64,000 nt of DNA, taken from positions 1 through 64,000 of the forward strand of contig NZ_LZIF01000044.1 of the NCBI RefSeq assembly GCF_001667145.1, written 5' to 3'. The position numbers and the translations under genes were made by a program. Under the pieces are notes generated by a model, which did not search any database, was not told where the DNA came from, and saw nothing but the letters and a program-made list of their open reading frames with translations. This document shows positions 37,277 to 46,400 of the stretch, piece after piece. This DNA comes from Mycobacterium sp. 852002-51971_SCH5477799-a (GTDB lineage Bacteria; Actinomycetota; Actinomycetes; Mycobacteriales; Mycobacteriaceae). Position 1 is the stretch's first letter; each line of letters starts with the position of its first letter.

Positions 37277-37292
37277 CTTACTCTGCAGTAAG
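37277..37292. promoter_or_regulatory. Operator-like palindrome between fadA2 and fabG4
   Basis: CTTACTCTGCAGTAAG has perfect 6-bp arms around CTGC, 67 bp before fabG4 and 72 bp before fadA2. It matches 13 of 16 bases of the site before the TetR gene at 41522 (41543-41558, read on the minus strand). A strong candidate operator of that regulator. Confidence 0.65.
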
Positions 37293-37358
37293 TTCGTCCT
37301 CGATACGGTTGTGCTGTAGGCATACCCCGACTTCGAAAGAATATGGAAGGTAGCTCCG

Positions 37359-38723
37359 GTGGCTCCCAAGGCTTCATCCGATCTGTTCTCTCAGATCGTC
37401 AACTCCGGTCCTGGATCGTTTCTCGCCAAGCAGCTCGGCGTACCCCAACCCGAGACGCTGCGCCGCTACCGGGCCGGTGAACCGCCACTCGCCGGGGCCC
37501 TGCTGATCGGCGGGGAGGGCAGGGTCGTCGAACCGCTGCGCGCGGCGCTGGACGCCGATTACGACCTGGTGGGCAACAACCTGGGCGGTCGGTGGGCCGA
37601 CAAGTTCGGCGGCCTGGTGTTCGATGCCACCGGCATCACCACGCCCGAGGGGCTCAGGGGGCTCTACGAGTTCTTCACGCCGCTGCTGCGCAATCTTGGC
37701 CATTCGGCGCGCGTTGCCGTGGTCGGCACCACGCCCGACGCCGCCGCCAGCCCGCACGAACGGATCGCGCAGCGCGCGTTGGAGGGCTTCACCCGCTCGC
37801 TGGGCAAGGAGGTGCGCAACGGCACCACGGTGGCCCTGGTCTATCTCTCACCGGACGCCAAACCCGCTGCCACGGGCCTGGAATCGACGATGCGGTTCAT
37901 CCTGTCGGCCAAGTCCGCCTACGTCGACGGCCAGGTCTTCTACGTCGGTGAAGCGGATTCCATGCCCCCGGCGGACTGGGAGCGCCCGCTGGACGGGAAG
38001 GTCGCCATCGTCACGGGCGCGGCCCGGGGAATCGGCGCGACGATCGCCGAGGTGTTCGCCCGCGACGGCGCACGCGTGGTCGCGATCGACGTGGAATCGG
38101 CCGCCGAGGCGCTGGCCGAGACCGCCAGCCGGGTCGGGGGCACCGCGCTGTGGCTCGACGTCACCGCCGAAGACGCCGTCGACAAGATCACCGAACACCT
38201 GCGCGAACACCACGGCGGCCGCGCCGACGTGCTGGTCAACAACGCCGGCATCACCCGCGACAAGTTGTTGGCCAACATGGACGACGCTCGGTGGGACGCC
38301 GTCCTGGCGGTCAATCTGCTTGCCCCCCTGCGACTTACCGAAGGGCTGGTGTCTAACGGCACCCTCGGCGAGGGTGGTCGGGTGATCGGCTTGTCGTCGA
38401 TGGCCGGCATCGCCGGCAACCGCGGCCAGACTAACTACGCGACAACGAAGGCCGGCATGATCGGTCTCACCCAGTCGCTGGCCCCGGAGCTCTACGACAA
38501 GGGCATCACGATCAATGCCGTCGCGCCCGGATTCATCGAAACCCAGATGACGGCCGCCATCCCGCTGGCCACCCGCGAGGTCGGACGCCGGCTGAACTCG
38601 CTGCTGCAGGGCGGTCAGCCAGTGGACGTCGCAGAAACCATCGCCTACTTCGCAAGCCCGGCTTCAAACGCGGTGACGGGCAACGTCATTCGCGTCTGCG
38701 GCCAGGCCATGCTGGGCGCATAG
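37359..38723 (+). CDS. fabG4: 3-oxoacyl reductase FabG4 (long HMW-FabG)
   Basis: A 454-residue SDR enzyme. The first 210 residues form a flavodoxin-like domain typical of high-molecular-weight FabG. The SDR part has TGAARGIG near residue 220, NNAG, and the catalytic Tyr360/Lys364 (NYATTKAG). It reduces 3-ketoacyl-CoA using NADH. GTG 37359 follows GGAAGG. HtdX starts 26 bp downstream, giving a ketoreductase-hydratase pair. Same length as Rv0242c. Confidence 0.95.
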   Translation: MAPKASSDLFSQIVNSGPGSFLAKQLGVPQPETLRRYRAGEPPLAGALLIGGEGRVVEPLRAALDADYDLVGNNLGGRWADKFGGLVFDATGITTPEGLRGLYEFFTPLLRNLGHSARVAVVGTTPDAAASPHERIAQRALEGFTRSLGKEVRNGTTVALVYLSPDAKPAATGLESTMRFILSAKSAYVDGQVFYVGEADSMPPADWERPLDGKVAIVTGAARGIGATIAEVFARDGARVVAIDVESAAEALAETASRVGGTALWLDVTAEDAVDKITEHLREHHGGRADVLVNNAGITRDKLLANMDDARWDAVLAVNLLAPLRLTEGLVSNGTLGEGGRVIGLSSMAGIAGNRGQTNYATTKAGMIGLTQSLAPELYDKGITINAVAPGFIETQMTAAIPLATREVGRRLNSLLQGGQPVDVAETIAYFASPASNAVTGNVIRVCGQAMLGA

Positions 38724-38749
38724 AGCAAAAGGCTGTCAAGGAGAACGCC

Positions 38750-39592
38750 ATGAACCAGCCAAGCGGCCTGAAGAACATGCTGCGTGCGGCTGCCGGGGCC
38801 CTGCCGGTGGTGTCACGTGGAAGCGAACTGCCCGCCCGCGAGGTGACCATCGAGGAACTGCCCATCGACCGCGCCAACGTGGCCGAGTACGCGGGGGTGA
38901 CCGGCCTGCGCTACGGCAATCACGTCCCGCTGACCTACCCGTTCGCGCTGACCTTTCCGGCGCTGATGTCGCTGGTGACGGGGTTCGACTTCCCTTTCGC
39001 CGCAATGGGATCGGTGCACACCGAGAACCACATCACCCAGTACCGTCCGATCGCCGTCACCGATACCGTCGGGGTGCGGGTGCATGCCGAAAACCTACGC
39101 GAGCACCGCAAGGGTCTGCTGGTGGATCTGGTGACCGACGTCAGCGTGGGCAACGACACCGCCTGGCATCAGGTGACGACCTTCCTGCACCAGCAGCGGA
39201 CCAGCCTGTCCGACGAACCAAAGCCGCCCCCACAGAAGCAGCCCAAGCTGGCGCCACCGTCCACCGTGCTGCGCATCAGTCCGGGGCTGATCCGGCGCTA
39301 CGCCGACGTCGGTGGCGATCACAACCCGATCCACACCAATTCGGTCGCGGCCAAGCTGTTCGGGTTCCCGACGGTGATTGCGCATGGAATGTTCACGGCG
39401 GCAGCCGTATTGGCCAACATCGAAGCGCAGATTCCCGATGCGGTCCGGTATTCGGTGCGGTTCGGCAAGCCGGTGGTGCTGCCCGCGACCGCGGGCCTCT
39501 ACATCGACGAACACGATGGCGGCTGGGACATTTCGCTGCGCAATATCGCCAAGGGATACCCGCATCTGACCGGCACGGTCCGGGCGCTCTAG
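38750..39592 (+). CDS. htdX: 3-hydroxyacyl-thioester dehydratase HtdX
   Basis: A 280-residue double-hotdog MaoC-type protein. An N-terminal hotdog half is followed by the catalytic hydratase-2 motif YADVGGDHNPIHTN with FPTVIAHGMFT. It interconverts 3-hydroxyacyl-CoA and trans-2-enoyl-CoA. The length equals Rv0241c. An AAGGAGAA site precedes the ATG. It is co-transcribed with fabG4 and converges on the ClC gene. Confidence 0.93.
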   Translation: MNQPSGLKNMLRAAAGALPVVSRGSELPAREVTIEELPIDRANVAEYAGVTGLRYGNHVPLTYPFALTFPALMSLVTGFDFPFAAMGSVHTENHITQYRPIAVTDTVGVRVHAENLREHRKGLLVDLVTDVSVGNDTAWHQVTTFLHQQRTSLSDEPKPPPQKQPKLAPPSTVLRISPGLIRRYADVGGDHNPIHTNSVAAKLFGFPTVIAHGMFTAAAVLANIEAQIPDAVRYSVRFGKPVVLPATAGLYIDEHDGGWDISLRNIAKGYPHLTGTVRAL

Positions 39593-39609
39593 GCGACCGT
39601 GGCGACCCG

Positions 39610-40863
39610 CTAGCCCGCGTGCGTCGGACTGCGGCCCTGGACAAGCACTTTCAAACCGTGGGCGGTGGTCGCGGTCAGCAGGAAAAGCAGGAACAACCAC
39701 AGCGGTGGCCGGGCGAGCTCCCAGACGAAGATCGCCGCCCAGATCGGTGAGCCCTGCGTCACCGCGAGCACGCCCGCGGCCCCGGCCAGCGACACCGCCG
39801 GCACGTGCAGGTCTGTCCCGGCAGCCCAGTTGATCGTGAGCACCAGCGCCGAGCCGGCGGCGGCGCCGGTCGCCAGCGAGGGCGTCAGCAATCCGCCCGC
39901 CCCGCCGGCCCGCAGAAACAGCGCTGTCAGAAGGGGTTTCAGCGCCAGAATCGCCAGCGCCGACAGCAGGGTCATGCCGCTGGCCAGGCTGACCGTCAGG
40001 ATGCTTCGGCCGTTGCCGGGCAACTCGGGCCACCAATGCGAACACATCCCCATCACCAGGCCCGCCCCGGCAAGCGCGGGGATCAGCAGCACCGTCCGCA
40101 TCGGGCGGGCGGGCCGTGCCAGGGCCATCAACCGGTTGAAGGCCAGTCCCACCGCGAAAGTCACGGGCGCCAGCAGCAATCCGTGCGCGGTCAGCAGATA
40201 CGTCGACTCCTCGGGCGGCCACTGCAGGTTGGGCTGATCGCGAGTGATCGCCGAACCGACGGCGACCGCCAGGCCCGAGGAGAGAAACGCCGCGCCCACC
40301 GCGCGGGGCTGCCAGGTGCTGAGGAGGATCCGGATCGAGAACAGCGCCCCCGCCAGCGGCACCGCATACACCGCGCCCAGCCCGGCCCCCGCCGCGCAGG
40401 CCAACAGGACCTCACGATCGCGCGCTGAGAGCCGCCTGAGCCACCCGGTGCCCAAATCGCTTAGCGCTGCGGCGAATTGACGCGGCGCCCCTTCTCGCCC
40501 CAGCGACGCACCCGATCCGACGAGCAGCACCTGCAGCAAGGCGTCGACGCTCCAGGAAAGCCTCGGCACGGGTTCCCGCGCGGCGATGGTCTGCGCCAGT
40601 GGCGGCACCTCCGCCCGGCGCCGCAACAGCCACCACCCCAGGCCCGCAAGGGCGGCGCCGATCATCGGGCCGACGATCCGGCGGATCGGGCTGCTGGCGG
40701 CGACCCCCGCCAGCAGCGCGCCGAAACTGTAGTTGTAGGTGGCGTGCTGGACTGCTCGCAGCACGAACGTCGTCGCCAATCCGGCAACTCCGGCGAGCAA
40801 CCCGACGATGATTACCGCGCAGAAGAAATCGACGTTGCCGCGGTCCGAGTTGGCAGCGCTCAT
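39610..40863 (-). CDS. ClC family chloride channel/transporter (accessory)
   Basis: A 417-residue membrane protein with about 10-12 hydrophobic segments. The ClC anion filter motif GSGASLGREGAP carries the gating Glu124, with Ala where Pro is usual (GREGP). A later GGLLTPSLATGAAAG matches the second filter loop. It should move Cl- (or fluoride/nitrate in some relatives) across the plasma membrane. ATG 40863; TTG 40872 is in frame. The gap to the TetR gene is 20 bp, so they are probably one operon. H37Rv has vapBC24 here as I recall. Confidence 0.87.
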   Translation of the reverse strand: MSAANSDRGNVDFFCAVIIVGLLAGVAGLATTFVLRAVQHATYNYSFGALLAGVAASSPIRRIVGPMIGAALAGLGWWLLRRRAEVPPLAQTIAAREPVPRLSWSVDALLQVLLVGSGASLGREGAPRQFAAALSDLGTGWLRRLSARDREVLLACAAGAGLGAVYAVPLAGALFSIRILLSTWQPRAVGAAFLSSGLAVAVGSAITRDQPNLQWPPEESTYLLTAHGLLLAPVTFAVGLAFNRLMALARPARPMRTVLLIPALAGAGLVMGMCSHWWPELPGNGRSILTVSLASGMTLLSALAILALKPLLTALFLRAGGAGGLLTPSLATGAAAGSALVLTINWAAGTDLHVPAVSLAGAAGVLAVTQGSPIWAAIFVWELARPPLWLFLLFLLTATTAHGLKVLVQGRSPTHAG

Positions 40864-40883
40864 CCGGGCCAACGAATGTAGGC

Positions 40884-41522
40884 CTAGTCGCTCGCGGCGT
40901 CCGAGCCGCCCGCCGCGGCCGCTTCCCGTTCCGCCGGTGAGCCCTTGAGGCCGTACCAGAACAGGTCGACCATCAGCTGGGCCGCCTCCTCGACATCCAC
41001 GTCGCCGGTGCTGAGCCGGTTGGCGACCGCCTCGCCCGCCCCCACCAGGGCCACGGCCATCATCTCGTGCTCCCGCTCGGAGCGCGGGTTGCGACTACCC
41101 GCCCGCATCAGCCCGGCCACCAATTCGATGATCTGTTCGCGTCCCTCGCGGACCATGTGGGCGAACGCCTGCGAGCTGGTGGCCTGGGTGTACATCACGA
41201 TCCAGGACGCCCGGTTGGCGTCGATGTAGCGCATGAACGACGCGATGGTGTTGCGCAGCATGTCGCTGGGGCTCTGCTGGAAATCGACGTCGGCGCGCAC
41301 CACGTCGATGAACCGGCCCATCTCCCGGTTCAGGCAGGCGCCGAACAGGTCTTCCTTGGAGCCGTAATACAGGTACAGCATTGGCTTGGAGATCTGCGCC
41401 TCGGCGGCGATGGCGTCCATCGAGGTCTCGTGATAGCCGTTGACGGAGAACATCTGCACGGCGGCGTCGAGCATCTGCTGCTCGCGAACGGCACGCGGTA
41501 ACCGCTTGGTACCACCGGCCAT
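40884..41522 (-). CDS. TetR family regulator (Rv0238-like)
   Basis: A 212-residue TetR protein: HTH in about residues 15-62 (TSMDAIAAEAQISKPMLYLYYGSKEDLFGA) and a helical C-terminal domain with an acidic/Ala tail. ATG 41522 gives the normal start; the frame is open to 41579. A palindromic site 21-36 bp upstream matches the one in the fadA2/fabG4 intergenic region, so it probably represses itself, the downstream ClC gene and the fatty-acid genes. Confidence 0.88.
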   Translation of the reverse strand: MAGGTKRLPRAVREQQMLDAAVQMFSVNGYHETSMDAIAAEAQISKPMLYLYYGSKEDLFGACLNREMGRFIDVVRADVDFQQSPSDMLRNTIASFMRYIDANRASWIVMYTQATSSQAFAHMVREGREQIIELVAGLMRAGSRNPRSEREHEMMAVALVGAGEAVANRLSTGDVDVEEAAQLMVDLFWYGLKGSPAEREAAAAGGSDAASD

Positions 41523-41542
41523 CGCTTGCCTCTCCGTCCTAT

Positions 41543-41558
41543 CTGACTCAAGAGTAAG
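41543..41558. promoter_or_regulatory. Operator-like site upstream of the Rv0238-like TetR gene
   Basis: On the minus strand it reads CTTACTCTTGAGTCAG, sharing 13 of 16 bases with CTTACTCTGCAGTAAG at 37277-37292. It lies just upstream of the TetR ATG. It fits an autoregulatory operator. Confidence 0.6.
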
Positions 41559-41582
41559 CAACGCGGCCCCGCCGCACACCCA

Positions 41583-42740
41583 CTAGTGCCCGCAGGTGGC
41601 GCTGCGGCCCTTCATCGTCGCCACCCGCACTAGCGACTCGTCGACCTGTTTGGCCGGTAATTCGCCTGAGGCCACAGCCTTTTGCAACCGGTCCAAGACC
41701 GCAGGCACCTCGTCGGTGGTGACCCACAGCGCGACGTCGACACCGGCCCGCAGGCTGCGCAGCACCGCCTCCGATACCCCGTACCGGTCGGAGATGGCGG
41801 CCATGCTGGACAGGTCGTCGCTGAACACCGGCCCGGTGAACGGCGGGCCCTTGTAGCCGACGCCGTTGCGCAGCAGCTGGACCGCCTCGGGGCTCAGGCT
41901 GGCCGGGGCGTCGCCGGTGAGTCCGGGAACCTGCAAGTGGCCCACCATCACCGCGACCGGCGCCGTCGCCACCAGAGACCGGTACGGCACCAGATCGCTG
42001 TTCTGCAGACTGTCCAGCGGCGGCGTGACGACACCCCCGGTGTGCGAATCACCCGAGCCGTGCCCGTGGCCCGGGAAGTGCTTGAGCACCGGCAGCAGGC
42101 CGGCCTCCCGCAGCCCCTGCGCATAAGCCCCGGCATAGTCGGTGACGGTGGCCGGATCCGAGCTGAACGAGCGGTTGCCGATCACGGCGTCGTCGGGCTC
42201 GTCGCTGACGTCGACGACGGGGGCGAAGTCGACGGTGATGCCCAGGTCGTGCATCTTCTTGCCGCGGTCGGCGGCCAGGTCATGTACCTGCTGGACGGTT
42301 TGCGTCTGCGCCAGCTCGCGGGGCGACGGCGACGTCCCGATCAGCGATTTCAGCCGCGAGACCCGACCGCCCTCTTCGTCGACGCTGACCGCCAGCGGCA
42401 GGGGCCCCGCCTTGGCCGTGATGTCGGCCAGCGGGCCGTGGAAGATCGACAGGTCGGTCCAGCTGCCGATGAAGATCCCGCCCACGTGGTAGCCGTTGAC
42501 CACGGCCCGGGCGTCGTCGGCGTTCTTGACGCCCACCATCAACAGCTGGGCCAGCTTGTCGCGGATATCCAAAGTCGCCGGAACCGCCGACGGGTCGGCG
42601 CACACCGGCGGAGCCGGGGCGGCCACCGGCTTGCTCGGCGCGGACGTCGACGAGCGGGGCGGGTGGGCGGTGTGGTGGCCGCAGCCGGCCACCAGGGTCG
42701 ACGCGGCTGCGAGCACGGCGAAGGTGCGCGAAAATGCCAT
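41583..42740 (-). CDS. lpqI: Lipoprotein beta-N-acetylglucosaminidase LpqI (GH3)
   Basis: A 385-residue lipoprotein precursor: signal peptide and lipobox LVAGC (Cys20), then a Pro/Ala-rich linker. The GH3 barrel follows with LPLAVSVDEEGGRVSRL, LKHFPGHGHGSGDSHTG (the bacterial NagZ-type acid/base loop) and FSDDLSSM, which holds the Asp nucleophile. It removes GlcNAc from peptidoglycan fragments for recycling outside the membrane. Length near that of Rv0237 (388). Same strand as the TetR gene, 60 bp upstream of it. Confidence 0.93.
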   Translation of the reverse strand: MAFSRTFAVLAAASTLVAGCGHHTAHPPRSSTSAPSKPVAAPAPPVCADPSAVPATLDIRDKLAQLLMVGVKNADDARAVVNGYHVGGIFIGSWTDLSIFHGPLADITAKAGPLPLAVSVDEEGGRVSRLKSLIGTSPSPRELAQTQTVQQVHDLAADRGKKMHDLGITVDFAPVVDVSDEPDDAVIGNRSFSSDPATVTDYAGAYAQGLREAGLLPVLKHFPGHGHGSGDSHTGGVVTPPLDSLQNSDLVPYRSLVATAPVAVMVGHLQVPGLTGDAPASLSPEAVQLLRNGVGYKGPPFTGPVFSDDLSSMAAISDRYGVSEAVLRSLRAGVDVALWVTTDEVPAVLDRLQKAVASGELPAKQVDESLVRVATMKGRSATCGH

Positions 42741-42850
42741 CGGGCCATGCTTTCACGACGGGCGTTTCGTACCCGGCTCCAGGGGGCATCAGCGGTACGT
42801 TGCTGATCAGGGGTCTGCGCGCCTGTTGACTGGCAGGGAGGAAGCCAGCG

Positions 42851-43054
42851 ATGAACGGTTTCACGTTGGCCGCCGCGGTCAGCGTCGCGGTCGGTTTGTC
42901 CGTCGGGGTGGCGACGACGGTCGGAATCACCCTGGCCGTCGCCGACCACAGCTTGGTGCAGGTGCCAACCGTTCAACGCCCCGCGCTGACGGCCGGTCCC
43001 TATCAGGTCGAATACGGCGACCGCTGTGTCCACGGACACTGTCTGCACTGGTGA
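42851..43054 (+). CDS. DUF2613-like small membrane-anchored protein, paralog 1
   Basis: A 67-residue protein with an N-terminal hydrophobic helix (about residues 4-30, including VGVATTVGITLAV), a Pro-rich linker, then QVEYGDRCVHGHC. The TVGITL and VEYG(D/N)R elements are shared with the next gene, so the two are paralogs. Only this one has a Cys pair after the shared motif. GGGAGGA precedes the ATG at 42851. Function unknown; H37Rv has a single DUF2613 gene here as I recall. Divergent from lpqI. Confidence 0.75.
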   Translation: MNGFTLAAAVSVAVGLSVGVATTVGITLAVADHSLVQVPTVQRPALTAGPYQVEYGDRCVHGHCLHW

Positions 43055-43141
43055 CCAGCGGCCCGGCGGCCGGGCGGGCTTCTGCTAGGTTGGCGCTAGG
43101 TTGAAAGTCACGACCGCAAGCCGACACTCAGGAGCCGTCGA

Positions 43142-43315
43142 ATGAACCGGATCGTTGCGCCCGCCGCAGCGAGCGTTGTGGTTGGCCTGTTGCTCGGCGC
43201 GGCCGCGATCTTCGGGATCACGCTGATGGTCCAGCAAGACACGAAGCCGCCACTTCCCGGGGGCGATCCGCAGTCGTCAGTGCTCAACCGGGTCGAGTAC
43301 GGCAACCGTAGCTAG
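43142..43315 (+). CDS. DUF2613 small membrane protein (Rv0236A)
   Basis: A 57-residue protein starting MNRIVAPAAASVVVG, with one transmembrane helix (about 5-30, ending AIFGITLMV) and a hydrophilic tail PGGDPQSSVLNRVEYGNRS. It closely matches the remembered Rv0236A, also 57 residues. AGGAG precedes ATG 43142. It lies directly upstream of aftD across a repeat-rich gap and may act with it, but no role is known. Confidence 0.85.
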   Translation: MNRIVAPAAASVVVGLLLGAAAIFGITLMVQQDTKPPLPGGDPQSSVLNRVEYGNRS

Positions 43316-43411
43316 CGGCGATCGCAAGCGCGGCCGTGGCGATCGCAAGCGCGGCGTAGCCGGGCGCAGCGGGTCGCCATTACAGGACGAAGCCGGCCGT
43401 AGCGGGTCGCC
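43316..43411. repeat. GC-rich hairpin repeat region, family copy B
   Basis: GGCGATCGCAAGCGCGGC occurs at 43317-43334 and 43338-43355, and AGCGGGTCGCC at 43368-43378 and 43401-43411; GGCGA and TCGCC form inverted arms. The 36-bp core at 43343-43378 matches the 56656-56691 core in 34 of 36 bases. It fills the gap between the DUF2613 gene and aftD. Confidence 0.8.
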
Positions 43412-43475
43412 GCCGTCGCGTTCAGCGCCGCGGACGGGGCCCGCAACCTCGCTCTCCTGCTCGACCGCCGCGCCA

Positions 43476-46400
43476 GTGTCGCGACGGTGGTTGTGGTTGG
43501 TCGGCGCGATCGCGCTGGCCCTGGCGTTCATCCAATCGTCCGGGCGGGTCTCCCCCGACACCAAGCTCGACCTGACCGCCAACCCGCTGCGCTTTCTGGC
43601 CCGGGCGACCAATCTGTGGAACAGCGAGCTGCCGTTCGGGCAGGCGCAGAACCAGGCCTACGGGTACCTGTTTCCACACGGCACCTTCTTTCTGCTCGGC
43701 CATGCGCTGGGCGTGCCCGGCTGGATCACCCAGCGACTGTGGTGGGCGCTGCTGCTCACGGTCGGCTTCTGGGGACTGTTGCGGGTCGGCGAGGCGCTGC
43801 GGATTGGCAGCCCGGCGTCACGGGTGATCGCCGCGGTCGCATTCGCGTTGTCGCCGCGAGTGCTGACCACCCTCGGATCGATCTCCTCGGAGACGTTGCC
43901 GATGATGTTGGCGCCGTGGGTCTTGCTGCCCACGATCCTGGCGCTGCGGGCCACCGGCGGCCGCTCCGTGCGGGCGCTGGCCGGGCAGGCGGGCCTGGCC
44001 GTCGCGCTGATGGGCGCGGTGAACGCCATCGCGACCCTGGCCGGCTGCCTGCCGGCGGTGATCTGGTGGGCGTGCCACCGGCCGAGCCGGTTGTGGTGGC
44101 GCTACACCGGCTGGTGGGTGGTGGCGCTGCTGTTGGGCACGCTGTGGTGGGTGGTGGCGCTGGTGATGCTGCGCGCCATCAGCCCTCCGTTCCTGGACTT
44201 CATCGAGTCCTCCGGCGTGACGACGCAATGGTCGTCACTGGTCGAGATGTTGCGCGGTACCGACAGCTGGACCCCGTACGTTGCGCCGACCGCCACCGCG
44301 GGCGCTCCACTGGTGACCGGGTCGGCCGCCGTGCTTGGGACCTGCCTGGTCGCGGCTGCCGGACTGGCGGGGCTGGCCAGCCCGGCCATGCCGGCGCGCG
44401 GGCGGTTGGTGACGATGTTGTTCGTCGGGGTGGTCCTGATGGCCGCCGGATACAGCGGCGGGCTGGGCTCGCCGGTGGCGCACGCGGTGCAGGCCTTCCT
44501 GGACGCCGGAGGCGCCCCGCTGCGCAACGTGCACAAGCTCGGCTCGGTGATCAGGATCCCCGTGGTGCTGGGGCTCGCGCAGCTGCTGGGCCGGATACCG
44601 CTGCCGGGCAGCGCGCCAATGTTGGTGTGGCTGCGTGCCTTTGCGCATCCCGAGCGTGACAAGCGGGTCGCGGCGGCGATCGTCGTCGTGGCGGCGCTGA
44701 TGGTCAGCACGTCACTGGCGTGGACCGGTCGGCTGGCCCCGCCGGGGACCTTCACCGCGATCCCGCAGTACTGGCACCAGGCCGCGGACTGGCTGACCGA
44801 ACACAACACCGGGACGCCGACACCCGGCCGGGTACTCGTGGTTCCGGGGGCACCATTCGCCACTCAGGTGTGGGGCACCAGCCACGACGAGCCGCTGCAG
44901 GTGCTGGGCGCCAGCCCGTGGGGGGTGCGTGATTCCATCCCGCTGACCCCGCCGCAGACCATCCGGGCGCTCGATTCGGTGCAGCGCTTGTTCGCCGCCG
45001 GCCGACCCTCAGCCGGCTTGGCCGATACCCTTGCCCGCCAAGGCATTTCCTATCTGGTGTTGCGTAACGACCTGGACCCCGACACGTCGCGCTCGGCGCG
45101 CCCGATCCTGGTGCACCGCGCCGTCGACGGATCGCCGGGGCTGCGCAAGGTCGCACAGTTCGGTGCGCCGGTGGGGCCGGGCACCCTGGCGGGTTTCGTC
45201 GCGGACAGCGGGCTGCGGCCCCGATACCCGGCGGTCGAGATTTATCGGGTGGGCGGCGACACCGACCCCGCCACACCGTATTTCGTCGACGCCGACCGGA
45301 TGGCCCGGGTCGACGGCGGGCCCGAGGCGCTGCTGCGTCTCGACGAGCGCAGGCGGCTGCTGGGTCAGCCGCCGCTGGGCCCGGCGCTGCTGACCGCGGA
45401 CGCCCGGGGCGCCGGGCTGCCGATGAATGCCGGGGTGACGATCACCGACACCCCGGTCGCCCGCGAGACGGATTATGGTCGGGTTGACCAACATTCGTCG
45501 GCGATCCGGGCCCCCGGCGATGCGCGACACACGTACAACCGGGTGCCCGACTACCCCGTCCCCGGCGCCGACCCGGTCACCGGCGCCTGGACCGGCGGGC
45601 GGATCACGGTATCGAGTTCGTCGTCGGATTCCACCGCGATGCCCGACGTCGCACCGGCGAACTCGCCGGCCGCGGCAATCGACGGGGACTCGGCGACCGC
45701 CTGGGTGTCGAACTCGCTGCAGGCCGCCGTCGGTCAGTGGATGCGGGTCGACTTCGACCACCCGGTGACCAATGCGGCGATCACGGTGACGCCCAGCGCG
45801 ACCGCCGTCGGCGCCCAGGTGCGCCGCATCCTGATCGAAACGGCCACCGGCAGCACCACTTTGCGCTTCGACGAACCGGGCAAGCCGCTTGCCGCGGCAC
45901 TCCCCTACGGCGAGACGCCGTGGGTGCGAATCACCGCCGCGGGCACCGACGACGGATCCGCCGGGGTGCAGTTCGGCATCACCGACCTGTCGATCACCCA
46001 ATACGACGCATCCGGATTTGCCCATCAGGTCGAACTCCGGCACACCGTGCGGGTGCCGGGGCCGCCGCAGGGATCGGCGGTCACCGCGTGGGACCTGGGA
46101 TCGGAGCTGCTCGGCAGACCGGGTTGCGCCCAAGCTCCCGACGGCATGCGCTGCGCGCCGTCGATGGCCCTGGCCCCGGAGGAACCGGTCAATTTCAGCC
46201 GGACCCTGACCGTGCCGACGGCGAGGTCGGTGACCCCGACGGTGTGGGTGCGGCCGCGCCAGGGCCCCAAGCTGGCCGACCTGATCACCGAGCCGAATAT
46301 CACTGTGGCTCATGGTGATTCGGATAACGTCGTCGACGTCCTCGGCTCCGCGTACGCGGCCGCCGACGGCGACCCGGCCACCGCATGGACGGCGCCGCAG

